Counted from the first letter of the stretch, positions 26,387-35,872 are shown. The stretch is 64,000 nt of DNA from Mojavia pulchra JT2-VF2 (GCA_019359325.1 JAHHHN010000023.1:39498-103497), one strand, 5' to 3'. Made by a program: numbers and translations. The notes: generated by a model not told the origin, from the letters alone.

Positions 26387-26711
26387 TCAAGCAGTAACCA
26401 CAGCTTTCTTAGAGAATGCCCCCGCTTTCTTGAGTGCCGCGGCCGGATTCGGGTGTGCGAAAAACTCATCAATTGCTCCCTTTAACTCCGCAGCCACCGC
26501 AGGATCGTGACAGGCGTAAACGTAGACTGGTTGTTGAGTGCCGTTTACTAATCGGTTTTCTTGGCGATCACCCAGATGTGGGTAAAATGTCCTTGTTTTT
26601 TTTGTTCCAGAACCAAGACGCACCAGACGGTCTCTTAGAGAAAAGCTATCCGTGAATACTTGCTCTACATGAATCGCTGCCCCCAAGAATCACTGGGACT
26701 TTCTTGCCCAT
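26387..26711 (-). pseudogene. Small conserved-looking protein with single-base frameshift
   Basis: From ATG at 26709-26711 one frame reads MGKKVPVILGG. The next frame, entered at a run of five G (about 26688-26692), continues AAIHVEQVFTDSFSLRDRLV, RLGSGTKKTRTFYPHLGDRQ, ENRLVNGTQQPVYVYACHDP and AVAAELKGAIDEFFAHPNPA to the stop. Removing one G joins them as MGKKVPVILGAAIHVEQ, a sensible 107-residue protein. It is therefore a single-base insertion, either real or a sequencing error in a homopolymer. Family not recognised. The C-terminal AALKKAGAFSKKAVVTA is Ala/Lys-rich. The nearest downstream features are STRR-type heptamers (26355-26390). Confidence 0.45.
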
Positions 26712-26801
26712 AATTTAAAGCGATCGCTACCGGACAGGGAATACGCTCGCTCCTGCCACAAATGGCAGTAACCCGAATGGCACGCTTGTTAAGGAAAATC
26801 A

Positions 26802-27095
26802 GGCGTTGCATGATGGAGTATGAATTTTGGGTGCTGGAATATGAATTGTCCAAGTTATGATGCCAGCCATATCCGTAAAAACGGGAGAAAAAATGGTAAG
26901 CAGAATTACATATGTGTGGGCTGTGGTCGCCAGTTTATTGATAACTACGAACCCTCAAGAACTTACAGCAATGAGATCAAGGAAGAATGCTTAAAAATGT
27001 ATCTCTCTTGTCTTGGGTTTTAGAGGCATTGAACGTGTAAAAGGGGTTCATCATACGACGATCATCACTTGGGTCAGGCAATTGTCTTTGATGCA
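26802..27095 (+). pseudogene. IS1-family transposase remnant
   Basis: GGCGTTGCA at 26802 is the same terminal motif as the IS1 element at 7379. ATG 26841 opens MNCPSYDASHIRKNGRKNGK, then QNYICVGCGRQFIDNYEPSR and a stop at 27021-27023 after a short insertion or shift. The neighbouring frame continues GFRGIERVKGVHHTTIITWV to about 27080. Everything after the HTH is lost. Only the first third of a normal IS1 element remains, with no right end. Confidence 0.75.
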
Positions 27096-27235
27096 GTTTC
27101 ATGGAAGCGATGCCTACGGCGGTAAACTACGCCGATAAAGTTCATCGCAAAGAGCGATCGCAGTGTGGAAAAAACTTATAAACACTCTCCCTTTTCCCCC
27201 TTGGCCCCAACCGACCAATGTAAGACAACCTTAAA

Positions 27236-30200
27236 TCAATTTTGTCCAATAATCTTTGAGCGATCGCGTGAAAAATCATGCAACAGTGCCATCAATGCCG
27301 GAACCACAGTCGGGGTGAGGATTGTGGAAAACGCTAAACCTCCGGTTAAGGCAATTCCTAGACCTTGATACAGTTCAGATCCCTGTCCTGGAAAGATTGC
27401 CAAGGGAACCATGCCTAGAATGCTCGTACCTGCTGACATAAAAATAGGACGGAGGCGATCGCGTGTCGCATTGTAGAGCGATTCATCGTACTTTTGCCCC
27501 TCCTCCTGAAGCTGTAGCACTCGCTCCACAATCAAGATAGCGTTATTCACCACTACTCCAGTCAAAATCAAAAACCCCAATCCGGTAATCATATCCAAAG
27601 GCACAATCACACCAGGAATCCAGTTGGCAACAACCAGACTTAGCAATGCTCCTGTCAATCCCATTGGTACTGTTGCCATAATCACCAGTGGATAGAGGAA
27701 TGAACGATACAGGGCAACCAGTAGCAAATAGGTGATAATCACCGAAAATACAAAAGCAGAGGCGAGTTGTCCGACGGTTTCCGAAAGGCGATCCGCAGAT
27801 CCAGCCAGTTCCACGCGAAATGCCGGCGGCAATTTGGTTCGTAATGGTGCGAGGATTTGATTTTCAGTTTGATTGACAAGTTTTCCTAATGGTGCATCTG
27901 GAGTCAAGCTCACCGTTAGAGTAGTAGAACGTTCTAAATCCACATGATTAATCACACCGGGCCCGGTTGTTTCGCGAACAGTTGCCACATCTGCAAGCTG
28001 AACTTGTCCCCCTTGAAAGCTAGTCATTGATTGCTGACTATTCCCTGCTTGCTGCGCTTGAGGAATTTGAGAACTGTACAGCGACAACTGGCGCAACTGT
28101 TCAGGTGTTTTGACAAAGATATTTTGCAACTGTACAGTAACATCCAGTTCTTCTTTACCATCCACAAACTCAGAGGCAAAGCGTCCTCCCAGCGCCGCTT
28201 CGACCATCGCCCCAACCTCCGATTCTGACAAACCGACTTCGGAAAGTCGCACACGGTTAGGAATGACTTGCAGTTGGGGAGCGCCGTTAATAGAGTTAGA
28301 GCGAGCATTCGCAACTCCCGGCAAGGCTGAGATTTGTTGAGTCAACTGTTGCTCTAGCTCCCCAAGTTGTTTCAGGTCTGGCCCAATGATCTGCACCTCA
28401 AAGGATTTACCCGGGTCATTGAAGATGGGAAACCGGATTGGAAACATGAATTTGTAGCCTGGATAACCAAAGCTTTTACCAGCCAAGCGTTCTACCATCT
28501 GGGCTAGCCCGCTACCCGTCGCTGATTCTGGCTTGAGGCTGATGCCAATCCCGCGAAACTGCGGAAAGTTGACAAAAAATGTGTTGGCGATTTCAGATTG
28601 CTCTTTCAGGAATCCTCTGGGAGGTGCAGACAGTTTGACTGCCTCTGGGACACTGGTTCCGGGAAACGTCTCGGTCAACCAAAACACAAAATTGAGGTTG
28701 CCTTCTGGTAAATAGTCCGCTGGAGGCAGCAAGACAATACTGGAAGCTAGCAAAACAATCGGAATAGAGAGCAATGCAAGTCTGCGCTTGAGCCGACGCG
28801 GGCCTAGCGCCCAACCTACCGTTGCCAATAAAAAGCTTTCTAACTTGCTTTGCAGCCGTCGAAACCCGAACGAAGTCTGCATGATTGATCGCTCTAGCCA
28901 GTTGCCGCTACTTTGTAGTTGGGAATCGCTGGCGTTTCCTAATTGGAACGTTTGCTGTGCTTCTGCTGGGTTGAGAAACAGACTCGCTAACATTGGTAGC
29001 AACGTCAATGATGCAAACATTGATAATACAGCAGCAGCCGTAATTGTAATTGCCATATCGACAAACAACTGTGCGACTTCGCCTGTCACCAGCACCAGGG
29101 GCGCAAATACTGCCACGTTTGCCAATGTTGCCGCCAAGATTGCCCCGCCGACTTCTTGCGTCCCATCAATCGCCGCTTGCAGGCGACTTTTACCCTGCTG
29201 CATGTGGGTAAAGATGTTTTCAATGACGACGATCGCGTTATCGACCACCATCCCCGCCGCAAATCCCAATGCTGCCAAACTGATGATGTTGAGCGATCGC
29301 CCCAGCACTGCACTGACGATGAACACCACGATCATCGCAATCGGAATGCTAATGGCAACAACAACAACGGTGCGGAGTGAACCCAAAAACAGTAGCAATA
29401 CTGCGATCGCCAACACTCCACCTGTAATTAAATCACCCCGGACGTTAGACACCGACTGGTCAATGTACGTGCTTTCATCGTAAAGAATCTCAAACTCAAC
29501 TCCTTCCCCCTGGCGATCAAATTGCCTTGCCAAATTCGCTAATGCAGCGCGGACTCCCCTAGAGACTTGCGGCACATTCGCGCCTACCCGACGGATGATG
29601 CCAATTCCGGCAGAGGGAGCATCGTTGAACAGAAAGGCGCTGTCCTGGAACTTGCGCCCCATTTCCACCTCAGCGACATCCCCCAGATATACTGTTCCTG
29701 CGTCGTTGCGCCGCAGGACAAAGGTTTTGAGTTGATCTAACTCTTGCGCTCGGTTGACCGTCCGCACCTGATATTCGCGTTTTCCTAGCACCAAGGGCCC
29801 GCCCCGAATATCACGATTGTTGGTTCTTAGGGTGTCGGTGATATCGGTGAGGGTAAGATTGCGATCCGATAAGGCTTTCGGATCGACTAATACCTCAACT
29901 TCCCGCTCCTGTCCGCCGACAATAAAAAATCGACTCGTCCCTTCGACTCGTCGCAGTGCGGGTTCAATCACTTCCTCAATCAGGTCGCGGTAGCGGTTAG
30001 AGTCAGTCTGATAACCGGGTTTGGGCTTCAGTACGATCCACATCATCGGGTTATTGTTGCCGCTAGCAACCTGGACATCAGACTCGCCCGCTTCCTCTGG
30101 TAGTTCTTCTAGCTGCTGTAATTTGTTCAGCAGATTGACTAGGCGGGCATCGACATCAGTACCCCAGTCAAACTTGATCGTGATGGTGCTAATCCCTGAT

Positions 30201-30454
30201 AAACTTTGGCTAGTAATTTCCTCAACGCCCTCGATTTCCTCCAGCACATCTTCAATTGGGCGAGTGATCAAATCTTCTACTTCTGCTGGGGCTGCACCGA
30301 TGTAGGGAGTGGTAATCGTAATTTCTGGGCGATCGCCTCCTGGTTGCAGTTCCAAAGGCAACCTGAACAGGGCAATCAACCCGAACATCGTCAACAGGCA
30401 GAATAAAACAAAGGTGCCATGTCGCCAACGGACAGAGGTTTCAATGAAGTTCAT
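27236..30454 (-). CDS. RND-family efflux permease (AcrB/HAE1 type)
   Basis: Inner-membrane proton-driven exporter of 1072 residues, with 12 TM helices and two large periplasmic loops as in the family. N-terminus MNFIETSVRWRHGTFVLFCL then LPLELQPGGDRPEITITTPY. TM4 motif AAGMVVDNAIVVIENIF carries one Asp of the proton relay (Asn replaces the second Asp of AcrB, as in many HAE1 members). The C-terminal half repeats the fold with DMITGLGFLILTGVVVNNAI and RLRPIFMSAGTSILGMVPLA. Its start overlaps the adaptor gene's stop by 4 bp (ATGA), so the two are coupled. No outer-membrane factor is encoded nearby. Substrate unknown, either drugs or lipophiles. Confidence 0.92.
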   Translation of the reverse strand: MNFIETSVRWRHGTFVLFCLLTMFGLIALFRLPLELQPGGDRPEITITTPYIGAAPAEVEDLITRPIEDVLEEIEGVEEITSQSLSGISTITIKFDWGTDVDARLVNLLNKLQQLEELPEEAGESDVQVASGNNNPMMWIVLKPKPGYQTDSNRYRDLIEEVIEPALRRVEGTSRFFIVGGQEREVEVLVDPKALSDRNLTLTDITDTLRTNNRDIRGGPLVLGKREYQVRTVNRAQELDQLKTFVLRRNDAGTVYLGDVAEVEMGRKFQDSAFLFNDAPSAGIGIIRRVGANVPQVSRGVRAALANLARQFDRQGEGVEFEILYDESTYIDQSVSNVRGDLITGGVLAIAVLLLFLGSLRTVVVVAISIPIAMIVVFIVSAVLGRSLNIISLAALGFAAGMVVDNAIVVIENIFTHMQQGKSRLQAAIDGTQEVGGAILAATLANVAVFAPLVLVTGEVAQLFVDMAITITAAAVLSMFASLTLLPMLASLFLNPAEAQQTFQLGNASDSQLQSSGNWLERSIMQTSFGFRRLQSKLESFLLATVGWALGPRRLKRRLALLSIPIVLLASSIVLLPPADYLPEGNLNFVFWLTETFPGTSVPEAVKLSAPPRGFLKEQSEIANTFFVNFPQFRGIGISLKPESATGSGLAQMVERLAGKSFGYPGYKFMFPIRFPIFNDPGKSFEVQIIGPDLKQLGELEQQLTQQISALPGVANARSNSINGAPQLQVIPNRVRLSEVGLSESEVGAMVEAALGGRFASEFVDGKEELDVTVQLQNIFVKTPEQLRQLSLYSSQIPQAQQAGNSQQSMTSFQGGQVQLADVATVRETTGPGVINHVDLERSTTLTVSLTPDAPLGKLVNQTENQILAPLRTKLPPAFRVELAGSADRLSETVGQLASAFVFSVIITYLLLVALYRSFLYPLVIMATVPMGLTGALLSLVVANWIPGVIVPLDMITGLGFLILTGVVVNNAILIVERVLQLQEEGQKYDESLYNATRDRLRPIFMSAGTSILGMVPLAIFPGQGSELYQGLGIALTGGLAFSTILTPTVVPALMALLHDFSRDRSKIIGQN

Positions 30455-31779
30455 GATTCTGGCCTCGTGTTTTGTTCAGCAATCTGCACTGGCGCTCCAT
30501 GCATCAGCGCTTCACCACCCCGCACCACAACGGGTTGCCCGACTTGCAATTGACTGCTAGAAATCGCCATTGTTTCGCCCATGTCAACGACTAGTTTCAC
30601 GGGTATTTGGGCTGCTTTGCCATTGGCAACGGTGTAAACCAGCCAATTGTCATCGCGCTGCACCAAAGCATCGCGGGGGACGACAAAGCTATTCGGCTCA
30701 ACCTGCAACTGTAGCTCTGCGGCGATCGCCATTTTGGGCAATAAATTCTGGGGTGGATTCTGCAATCGCACCCTTACCATTTGCCGCCGTGATGCTGCAT
30801 TAGCCGCCGGAACCACACCGCTAATTGTGGCGCGTTTTTGCCAGTTGGGAATCGCACGGGCAGTTAGTTCTACAGGTAAACCAGGGGTAATACTGCCGCT
30901 GAGTTGCTCTGGTAATTCCAAAAAGACATCTAACTCGTTGCTATTCACCAGAGTTAGCACTGGATCGCGACTCTCGACCAAATCCCCCACACTCACTTCG
31001 CGTGATCGCACAATTCCCGCTGCCGGAGCTTTAACTTCTGTCCGCGCCAAAGTAAGTTGTGCCTGATTAACCGCAGATACGGCGGCGGCGACGCTAGCTT
31101 TTTGAGCCGCAATTTCTTCACGGGTAGGGCCAGCTGTGGCTTCCGCTAGGGCTGCTTCTACTTTCAAGCGTTCGGCTCTTGTCGCATCTACCGTAGCCCT
31201 TTCCTCTAATAGCGCCCTCTCGCTGATTGCCCCTGCTGCCACTAACTCTTGATAACGTTTAAGGTTCTGCTGTGCTTCCCGTTCTCGTGCTTGCACAGAG
31301 CGAAGTTCCGCTCGACGCTGGGCAATAATTTCCGGTCGGGTGCCTACTTCCAAACGTGCCAGTTCGCTGCGCGCCTGGGCCAGCTTTGCTTGTGCTTCTG
31401 CCAATGCTAGCTGCTGATCCGCATCGTCTAACGTGGCGATCGTCATTCCCGGCTTAACGCGATCGCCCACCTCTACCAAAACCCTCTCGACTGTCCCGGC
31501 AGTTTGGGTGCGGAGTGTGGCACTTTTACTGGCCTCTACTTGTCCTAATAACTGGATGCGTCTAATACCTTCACCTCGTTTCAGAGCAACGGTTTCTACT
31601 GTTGTTGGCGGAAATCCTTGAGCCATTTGCGAAGATGCTGAGTTGCTGATAGGAGTAACTGTCCGCCAAACTACCACACCGCCACCCACTACTAGCAGAA
31701 GTGTTAGCAGTCCAAGTTGTACTCGGCGAGATGGCACTGAAGGTTTTGATGATGAACCCTGGGATTGAGAAGTTTTCAT
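30451..31779 (-). CDS. RND efflux periplasmic adaptor (HlyD/MFP family)
   Basis: 442 residues. An N-terminal signal anchor (LGLLTLLLVVGGGVVVWRTV) is followed by a lipoyl/barrel-sandwich half (GQVEASKSATLRTQTAGTVE and VGDRVKPGMTIATLD). A long Ala/Glu/Arg-rich coiled-coil hairpin covers about residues 125-255, then the second lipoyl half ARTEVKAPAAGIVRSREVSV and beta-barrel parts (GLPVELTARAIPNWQKRATI). It bridges the RND permease to an outer-membrane channel. It lies 20 bp downstream of the phosphotransferase gene and overlaps the permease by 4 bp, so a three-gene operon is likely. Confidence 0.92.
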   Translation of the reverse strand: MKTSQSQGSSSKPSVPSRRVQLGLLTLLLVVGGGVVVWRTVTPISNSASSQMAQGFPPTTVETVALKRGEGIRRIQLLGQVEASKSATLRTQTAGTVERVLVEVGDRVKPGMTIATLDDADQQLALAEAQAKLAQARSELARLEVGTRPEIIAQRRAELRSVQAREREAQQNLKRYQELVAAGAISERALLEERATVDATRAERLKVEAALAEATAGPTREEIAAQKASVAAAVSAVNQAQLTLARTEVKAPAAGIVRSREVSVGDLVESRDPVLTLVNSNELDVFLELPEQLSGSITPGLPVELTARAIPNWQKRATISGVVPAANAASRRQMVRVRLQNPPQNLLPKMAIAAELQLQVEPNSFVVPRDALVQRDDNWLVYTVANGKAAQIPVKLVVDMGETMAISSSQLQVGQPVVVRGGEALMHGAPVQIAEQNTRPES

Positions 31780-31799
31780 AGTGAACGAAGCAGCTAAGA

Positions 31800-32699
31800 T
31801 TAGTTGCGGGGTATGGGTTCTATTCGTTGAGAGGGTGCTTGTGCATCACGTAGGTTATTGAGCATGACTTTGGCATGAACAGCCCAGTCAGGAAACTCTG
31901 ATAATAATGCATAAACCCAAACAATCGCGTGAAGTTGTCGCATCTTGATGTATGGCTCCAGTACAGTAGAGTCAGGTGCGTTGGGATAAGCTGATTTCCC
32001 TGCGTCATCAAGGTTGATCAAGTCCCAGGCGACGTGCCCCCTGCAAGTGTCCTCAAAGTCGTTCCACAGCCATCCTTCTGCTGTGGGGATTAAATTTAAA
32101 GCATTGGCATCTCCATGCAATGGTTGTAGTTGATCGGTTGTTAACTGCGGCAATAAGCGATCATAAGTCTCTTGCAGCAATGTTAAATCACTTGTAGTTA
32201 GAATATTGCCTGCCTGTTTTAGCCGTTCCAGCCCGCGGGGAATATCGTTTAGGGGTGGTGCTAATAAAGGTAGATCGTCAGGGTAATCGTGCAGCAGGGC
32301 GTGTAATTCAGCCAGCATTCGGCCGATGATTTTAGGATCTGGCAGGCTATCAGATATAGGTTGGACATAGTGCCAGAAGGTCATAAACAATCCGTCATGC
32401 TGATGCGGGATTGCTGGTAAGTGATCGCTGGGTGCAATCACTGGAGCAACCTGTGAAGCTAGAAACTTAGCCACAGAAATTTCCCGTGCCAGCCAGGATT
32501 CGATTGGAGAACGGAGTACAGCAGTGACGGTACTGACACGAGCAACAATCGGTGCAGGATGTAAATAAACCCGCACTGAATAAGCATTATTCAGCACTTG
32601 GGGAGCCTCAACCTTTACACCGTAGGCAGAAGCAACCGATACAGCTGCTGCGACTGCCCGTGCTGTGAGTGCGGTGCGGTTTGCATTGTCAGGTGACAT
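31800..32699 (-). CDS. APH/choline-kinase-family phosphotransferase
   Basis: 299 residues of the phosphotransferase-enzyme family. APQVLNNAYSVRVYLHPAPI is the ATP-lobe strand pair, MTFWHYVQPISDSLPDPKII the hinge, and LQPLHGDANALNLIPTAEGW has the catalytic HGDxxxxN motif. The DFG-equivalent is WNDFEDTCRGHVAWDLINLD. It is the first gene of the operon APH, adaptor, RND pump. A kinase that could modify an antibiotic plus a pump that could export it suggests a two-pronged resistance operon, but the substrate is unknown. Promoter region lies at 32700-32880. Confidence 0.8.
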   Translation of the reverse strand: MSPDNANRTALTARAVAAAVSVASAYGVKVEAPQVLNNAYSVRVYLHPAPIVARVSTVTAVLRSPIESWLAREISVAKFLASQVAPVIAPSDHLPAIPHQHDGLFMTFWHYVQPISDSLPDPKIIGRMLAELHALLHDYPDDLPLLAPPLNDIPRGLERLKQAGNILTTSDLTLLQETYDRLLPQLTTDQLQPLHGDANALNLIPTAEGWLWNDFEDTCRGHVAWDLINLDDAGKSAYPNAPDSTVLEPYIKMRQLHAIVWVYALLSEFPDWAVHAKVMLNNLRDAQAPSQRIEPIPRN

Positions 32700-32861
32700 G
32701 ATGAAGATTTTGTGGTTTGTAGCGTGTGACTCATAAGTAGTTGAACAAAATTAAATTCATTCGTGGAGACAGAAAACAACGAACAGGACGAAAATCTGTA
32801 TGATTAATTCTATTTAAGTATTTAGCAAGCAAAGTATCTTTTTAAACTATACTACAAAAGC

Positions 32862-32871
32862 TACAAATGTA
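32862..32871. promoter_or_regulatory. BlaI/MecI/CopY-type operator candidate
   Basis: TACAAATGTA, within CTACAAATGTAG (32861-32872), matches the TACANNTGTA core known for BlaI/MecI/CopY repressors. It lies 163 bp upstream of the APH-adaptor-RND operon start (32699, minus strand). An extra ACTACA at 32851-32856 may be a second half-site. No BlaI-type gene is in the window. The remaining spacer 32700-33268 has no gene. Confidence 0.35.
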
Positions 32872-33268
32872 GTTTGACAGTTAAATCTGCCCATTGAGTC
32901 TATCTAAAGAATGGTTTTTTCTAGTTCTGTGCTGTATTCATCTCATGGCGTTCGATGATATCAAATAAGTGATTTTTGCTTGATTTCTAAGGTCGAGTCA
33001 CCAATTCTAAGGGTTGATACTTGATGTAGAGGGATATGCAGGCTATGAATAGAGAACATGATATTTCCCCTATTTGATAGAGTTTTGCCACAGTGCTTCT
33101 TAGGGTAGCAATTGCCTCCTTCTTCCGCTTCACCCAATCAGGTGAAGCAGAAATTTATGTATATTGTTCTCTGCAAATTTTCTTGTGTTCAAAGATTTCG
33201 CTACACAGGAAAAAGCAGCGATCGCGTTCATTGCCATTCAATATTTGCTGCTATCCTTTGTAAGAGTG

Positions 33269-33820
33269 TTATGCCATTGATTGGAGGAGTTCTTCAAGAC
33301 AGTTGAGAGTCTCGCCCAGTCCCTCTTCCATACCAGATTGGAGATGCCCATCCCGCTGCTCTCTTGACTGGTGTTGGATGTGAATATGCAGCGTTGTTTT
33401 TCCGTCAATTTCAGTCAGGGTTAGCGTATTCAAGTGGTCGCTATTGGGGACTGGTTTATAGATTTCGGTACTAACCAATCGTTCTGGTGGCACAATTTCA
33501 CGATATTCTCCTGAAAATGCGTGTTCAATGCTGTTTTTGGAGTCATGTAAGACATAGCGCCAAGCACCACCCACGCGCAGTTCGATTTCGCAAACAGTCA
33601 TTGTCATACTGCTACAACCCCCAAACCAGCGCTGAACGTGTTCGGGTTGAGTCCAGGCCTCAAAGACAAGTCTGCGCGGAGCATTAAAGACGCGAGTCAC
33701 GACGATTTCCCGATCTGATGGCAATGTTATTGTGAAACCATTCTGCTGCTGTTGGACTTGCTTCGCCAGAAATTCGTCAAGGCAATCGAAACTGGAGTTC
33801 CACCCAGCAACAACACCCAT
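33269..33820 (-). CDS. SRPBCC (AHSA1/START-like) domain protein
   Basis: About 183 residues from ATG 33820. The core is a typical AHSA1-type SRPBCC fold: EIVVTRVFNAPRRLVFEAWT, QPEHVQRWFGGCSSMTMTVC, LRVGGAWRYVLHDSKNSIEH, FSGEYREIVPPERLVSTEIY, and a C-terminal helix GMEEGLGETLNCLEELLQSM. The first 30 residues (MGVVAGWNSSFDCLDEFLAK) look like the C-terminal helix of another SRPBCC protein. The true ancestral start may be near the QQQQNGFT segment, and the gene may be fused in frame with the tail of a lost upstream paralogue. The frame is open to 33970, but that part overlaps an IS5 remnant on the other strand. Ligand unknown. Confidence 0.75.
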   Translation of the reverse strand: MGVVAGWNSSFDCLDEFLAKQVQQQQNGFTITLPSDREIVVTRVFNAPRRLVFEAWTQPEHVQRWFGGCSSMTMTVCEIELRVGGAWRYVLHDSKNSIEHAFSGEYREIVPPERLVSTEIYKPVPNSDHLNTLTLTEIDGKTTLHIHIQHQSREQRDGHLQSGMEEGLGETLNCLEELLQSMA

Positions 33821-33869
33821 CTCTTCGTGCTTGCGGCGATCGCTAGCAGATTCATGCACAATCTGAAGT

Positions 33870-34076
33870 GTGAGTGAACACGTTCGTGTTGAGGTGATTG
33901 AAAGGATATCGAAAACATTTGAGCGATTGCCGAAACGATGGATTGTAGAACGCACATTTGGGTGGCTCAATCGATTTCGGCGTTTGAGTAAGGATTATGA
34001 GTTGTACACAGAGTTAAGTGAAGCAATGATTTATGGCTCATTGATTCGTCTGATGGTCAAGCGTATGGCATCTTAA
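33870..34076 (+). pseudogene. IS5-family transposase C-terminal remnant
   Basis: A short frame reading VEVIERISKTFERLPKRWIV, ERTFGWLNRFRRLSKDYELY and MIYGSLIRLMVKRMAS. This is the conserved end of IS5-group DDE transposases (PKRWVVERTFAWLNRxRRLSKDYE), including the catalytic Glu of the Y2R3E4 block. All upstream transposase sequence is missing; it abuts the SRPBCC gene. The IS insertion probably truncated the preceding SRPBCC paralogue. Confidence 0.8.
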
Positions 34077-34282
34077 GCTTTTATTTACGAATCAGCTCTT
34101 AATACAAATGTTTCCCCATCCAAACGGAAAAGGGAAACAAATAAAATAGCTGATGAAACTGGTTGGCGCTAGATATAAATTTATCCAATGCTTCAAAGGC
34201 TAATAATTTATAGAAGTCCAACTGTATTTTGGTTAAGACAGTTTCAAAATAGCAAAATTCAGAATCCTAAATTTTTCCTAAA

Positions 34283-34966
34283 TTAAGCTTTGATATTTTC
34301 TAGTTTCTCATTTTTGCTATTCTTCCGTGTCAACAAGCCAGCAATTCCAAAAGCCATAACACCAACGATAGTACCTGGTTCAGGAACGCTTTGGGAGATA
34401 GGACTGCTATTTACGTAGCTATCACTAGCTCCTCCTGGAAGACTGCCAACATGAATACCTACTTGCAAGGTACGCGCATTTAGAGCAGCAATAACATTAT
34501 TATAATTAGCAGTGAAACTAACGCCTAAAGTTTCACCTGGTTGCAATGAATTGCTGTTTTTTCCAGATTTTCCTCCGCCAAAAGTTGTACCATCCCATCC
34601 GAGAATATTATTACTTTGTGATAAATTTTGGGGATTGCCATTGAAGTTTACAGTACCAACATTGCCCACATTGACCATCATATTAGACAAAAGTCCAGAT
34701 ACACTATTGTCAATGCTGAACGCAAACTGTTTAAGGGCATGCTCAACAGAACCTGTGTTAGAAAATTGGAACAGAACTGTATCGCTGCTACTTTGAATCA
34801 CATCAAATGAGAAGTTGGAATTGTAAGCATCGCCAACTGTATCACCACCAGCGATATTGCTAAAACCAAAAGTCACAGCAGAAGCTGGCATAGAAGTCGT
34901 AGCCAGGACAACAGATGTTGTGATCAAAAAAGCAGGAATTAATGATGCAACCTTCATTTTAAGCAA
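34283..34966 (-). CDS. PEP-CTERM sorting-domain protein
   Basis: Secreted surface protein of 227 residues. Signal peptide VASLIPAFLITTSVVLATTS to about residue 29 (ASA), then a beta-rich passenger domain (AGGDTVGDAYNSNFSFDVIQ; FQFSNTGSVEHALKQFAFSI). The C-terminal sorting signal is complete: SQSVPEPGTIVGVMAFGIAG followed by LLTRKNSKNEKL, i.e. PEP motif, helix and basic tail, recognised by exosortase. Asn/Ser richness (YVNSSPISQ) suggests glycosylation or adhesion. Monocistronic. The spacer 34967-35433 is very AT-rich with no gene. Confidence 0.9.
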   Translation of the reverse strand: MLKMKVASLIPAFLITTSVVLATTSMPASAVTFGFSNIAGGDTVGDAYNSNFSFDVIQSSSDTVLFQFSNTGSVEHALKQFAFSIDNSVSGLLSNMMVNVGNVGTVNFNGNPQNLSQSNNILGWDGTTFGGGKSGKNSNSLQPGETLGVSFTANYNNVIAALNARTLQVGIHVGSLPGGASDSYVNSSPISQSVPEPGTIVGVMAFGIAGLLTRKNSKNEKLENIKA

Positions 34967-35433
34967 AGAATTATAAACCTATGTATTGAAAGTAAGGTTT
35001 ATAACCAGGTAAAGCAACTGTATATATGCTATCTTTTCGCTTTATGTTAATTATACTGAAAATTTAATCTTTTAAATAAACCATTTAAATAATAGATATT
35101 TCTATTATTTTTGTATATAAAATTAAGCCCAAACACGGTAATTTGTTTACATTATAAGGATTTTAAGATTTTATATAAATAAATATATAAACTAAAACTT
35201 AATAGCTATTTATAGATCCAATATAAAAATACAGTAAAAAAAGATTAAACTTTTATAGTTAACTTAGTAATCATACTGAAAAATATTAGCTCTCAAATTA
35301 AAATTTTAAGTAATTTCCAGCGAGAGATAATAATTAAATAACCTACGAATACCAGAGTTTACCGAAATCCATCTTTTATGTAATATTTGATGAGAATAAT
35401 TATTTAAAGCGATCGCACCATTAAAATAAAAAC

Positions 35434-35465
35434 AAAAAAAAGGGATAGTTGTCTCCATCCCTTTT
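35434..35465 (-). terminator. Intrinsic terminator of the DUF4870 gene
   Basis: On the minus strand AAAAGGGAT, a 10-nt loop, then ATCCCTTTT running into TTTTGTTTTT. The stem is 9 bp and lies 33 bp past the stop of the DUF4870 gene. Confidence 0.75.
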
Positions 35466-35497
35466 GCCAAAGCAAAATTTATCTTGAGTCGATAAAA

Positions 35498-35872
35498 TTA
35501 GAAAAGTCTAAAAATAAACGGATAACGAAACGGTTCATCTGGCTGAGTGAGACAATGATAAATTGCCCAAATTGTCAATCCCCAGTGCAGTGCAAAGCCC
35601 AAAGCAACAACGGGAAAAAATAAAATTCCGCCAATACCAAAAGTAAGCCAAGATAAAATTCCTAGTGGGACACCAATTAAAGTTGCCCAGAACCAAACAT
35701 TGAAGTGAAAATTAATCGATTCTTTGGCGTTACTTTTAACAACTGGGTCGTCGTAAAGTAAATTTATGGCTATTGGAACTCCAATCGAAAACAATGCTGT
35801 ACTAAAGAAAATCGCCCCATGACACAGAGAGGATAGCAATTTACGCTTATCAGAATCGTATGTAACTTGCAT
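35498..35872 (-). CDS. DUF4870 (Tic20-like) membrane protein
   Basis: 124 residues with three to four hydrophobic helices: LSSLCHGAIFFSTALFSIGV, then VWFWATLIGVPLGILSWLTF and FPVVALGFALHWGLTIWAIY. The motif SNAKESINFHFNVW is the hallmark of DUF4870 (AKEAxNFQ-type). It is an inner- or thylakoid-membrane protein of unknown role; the fold is related to Tic20. It has its own terminator immediately downstream. The 400-bp spacer to the next gene (35873-36276) holds no gene; ACCCCCA (about 36029) and TGGGGGT (about 36090) could pair at long range. Confidence 0.85.
   Translation of the reverse strand: MQVTYDSDKRKLLSSLCHGAIFFSTALFSIGVPIAINLLYDDPVVKSNAKESINFHFNVWFWATLIGVPLGILSWLTFGIGGILFFPVVALGFALHWGLTIWAIYHCLTQPDEPFRYPFIFRLF

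Noticed and set aside
28788..29483. 231-codon plus-strand frame
   Set aside because: It is antisense to the conserved core of the RND permease; composition is Thr/Ala/Asn-rich with no family features.
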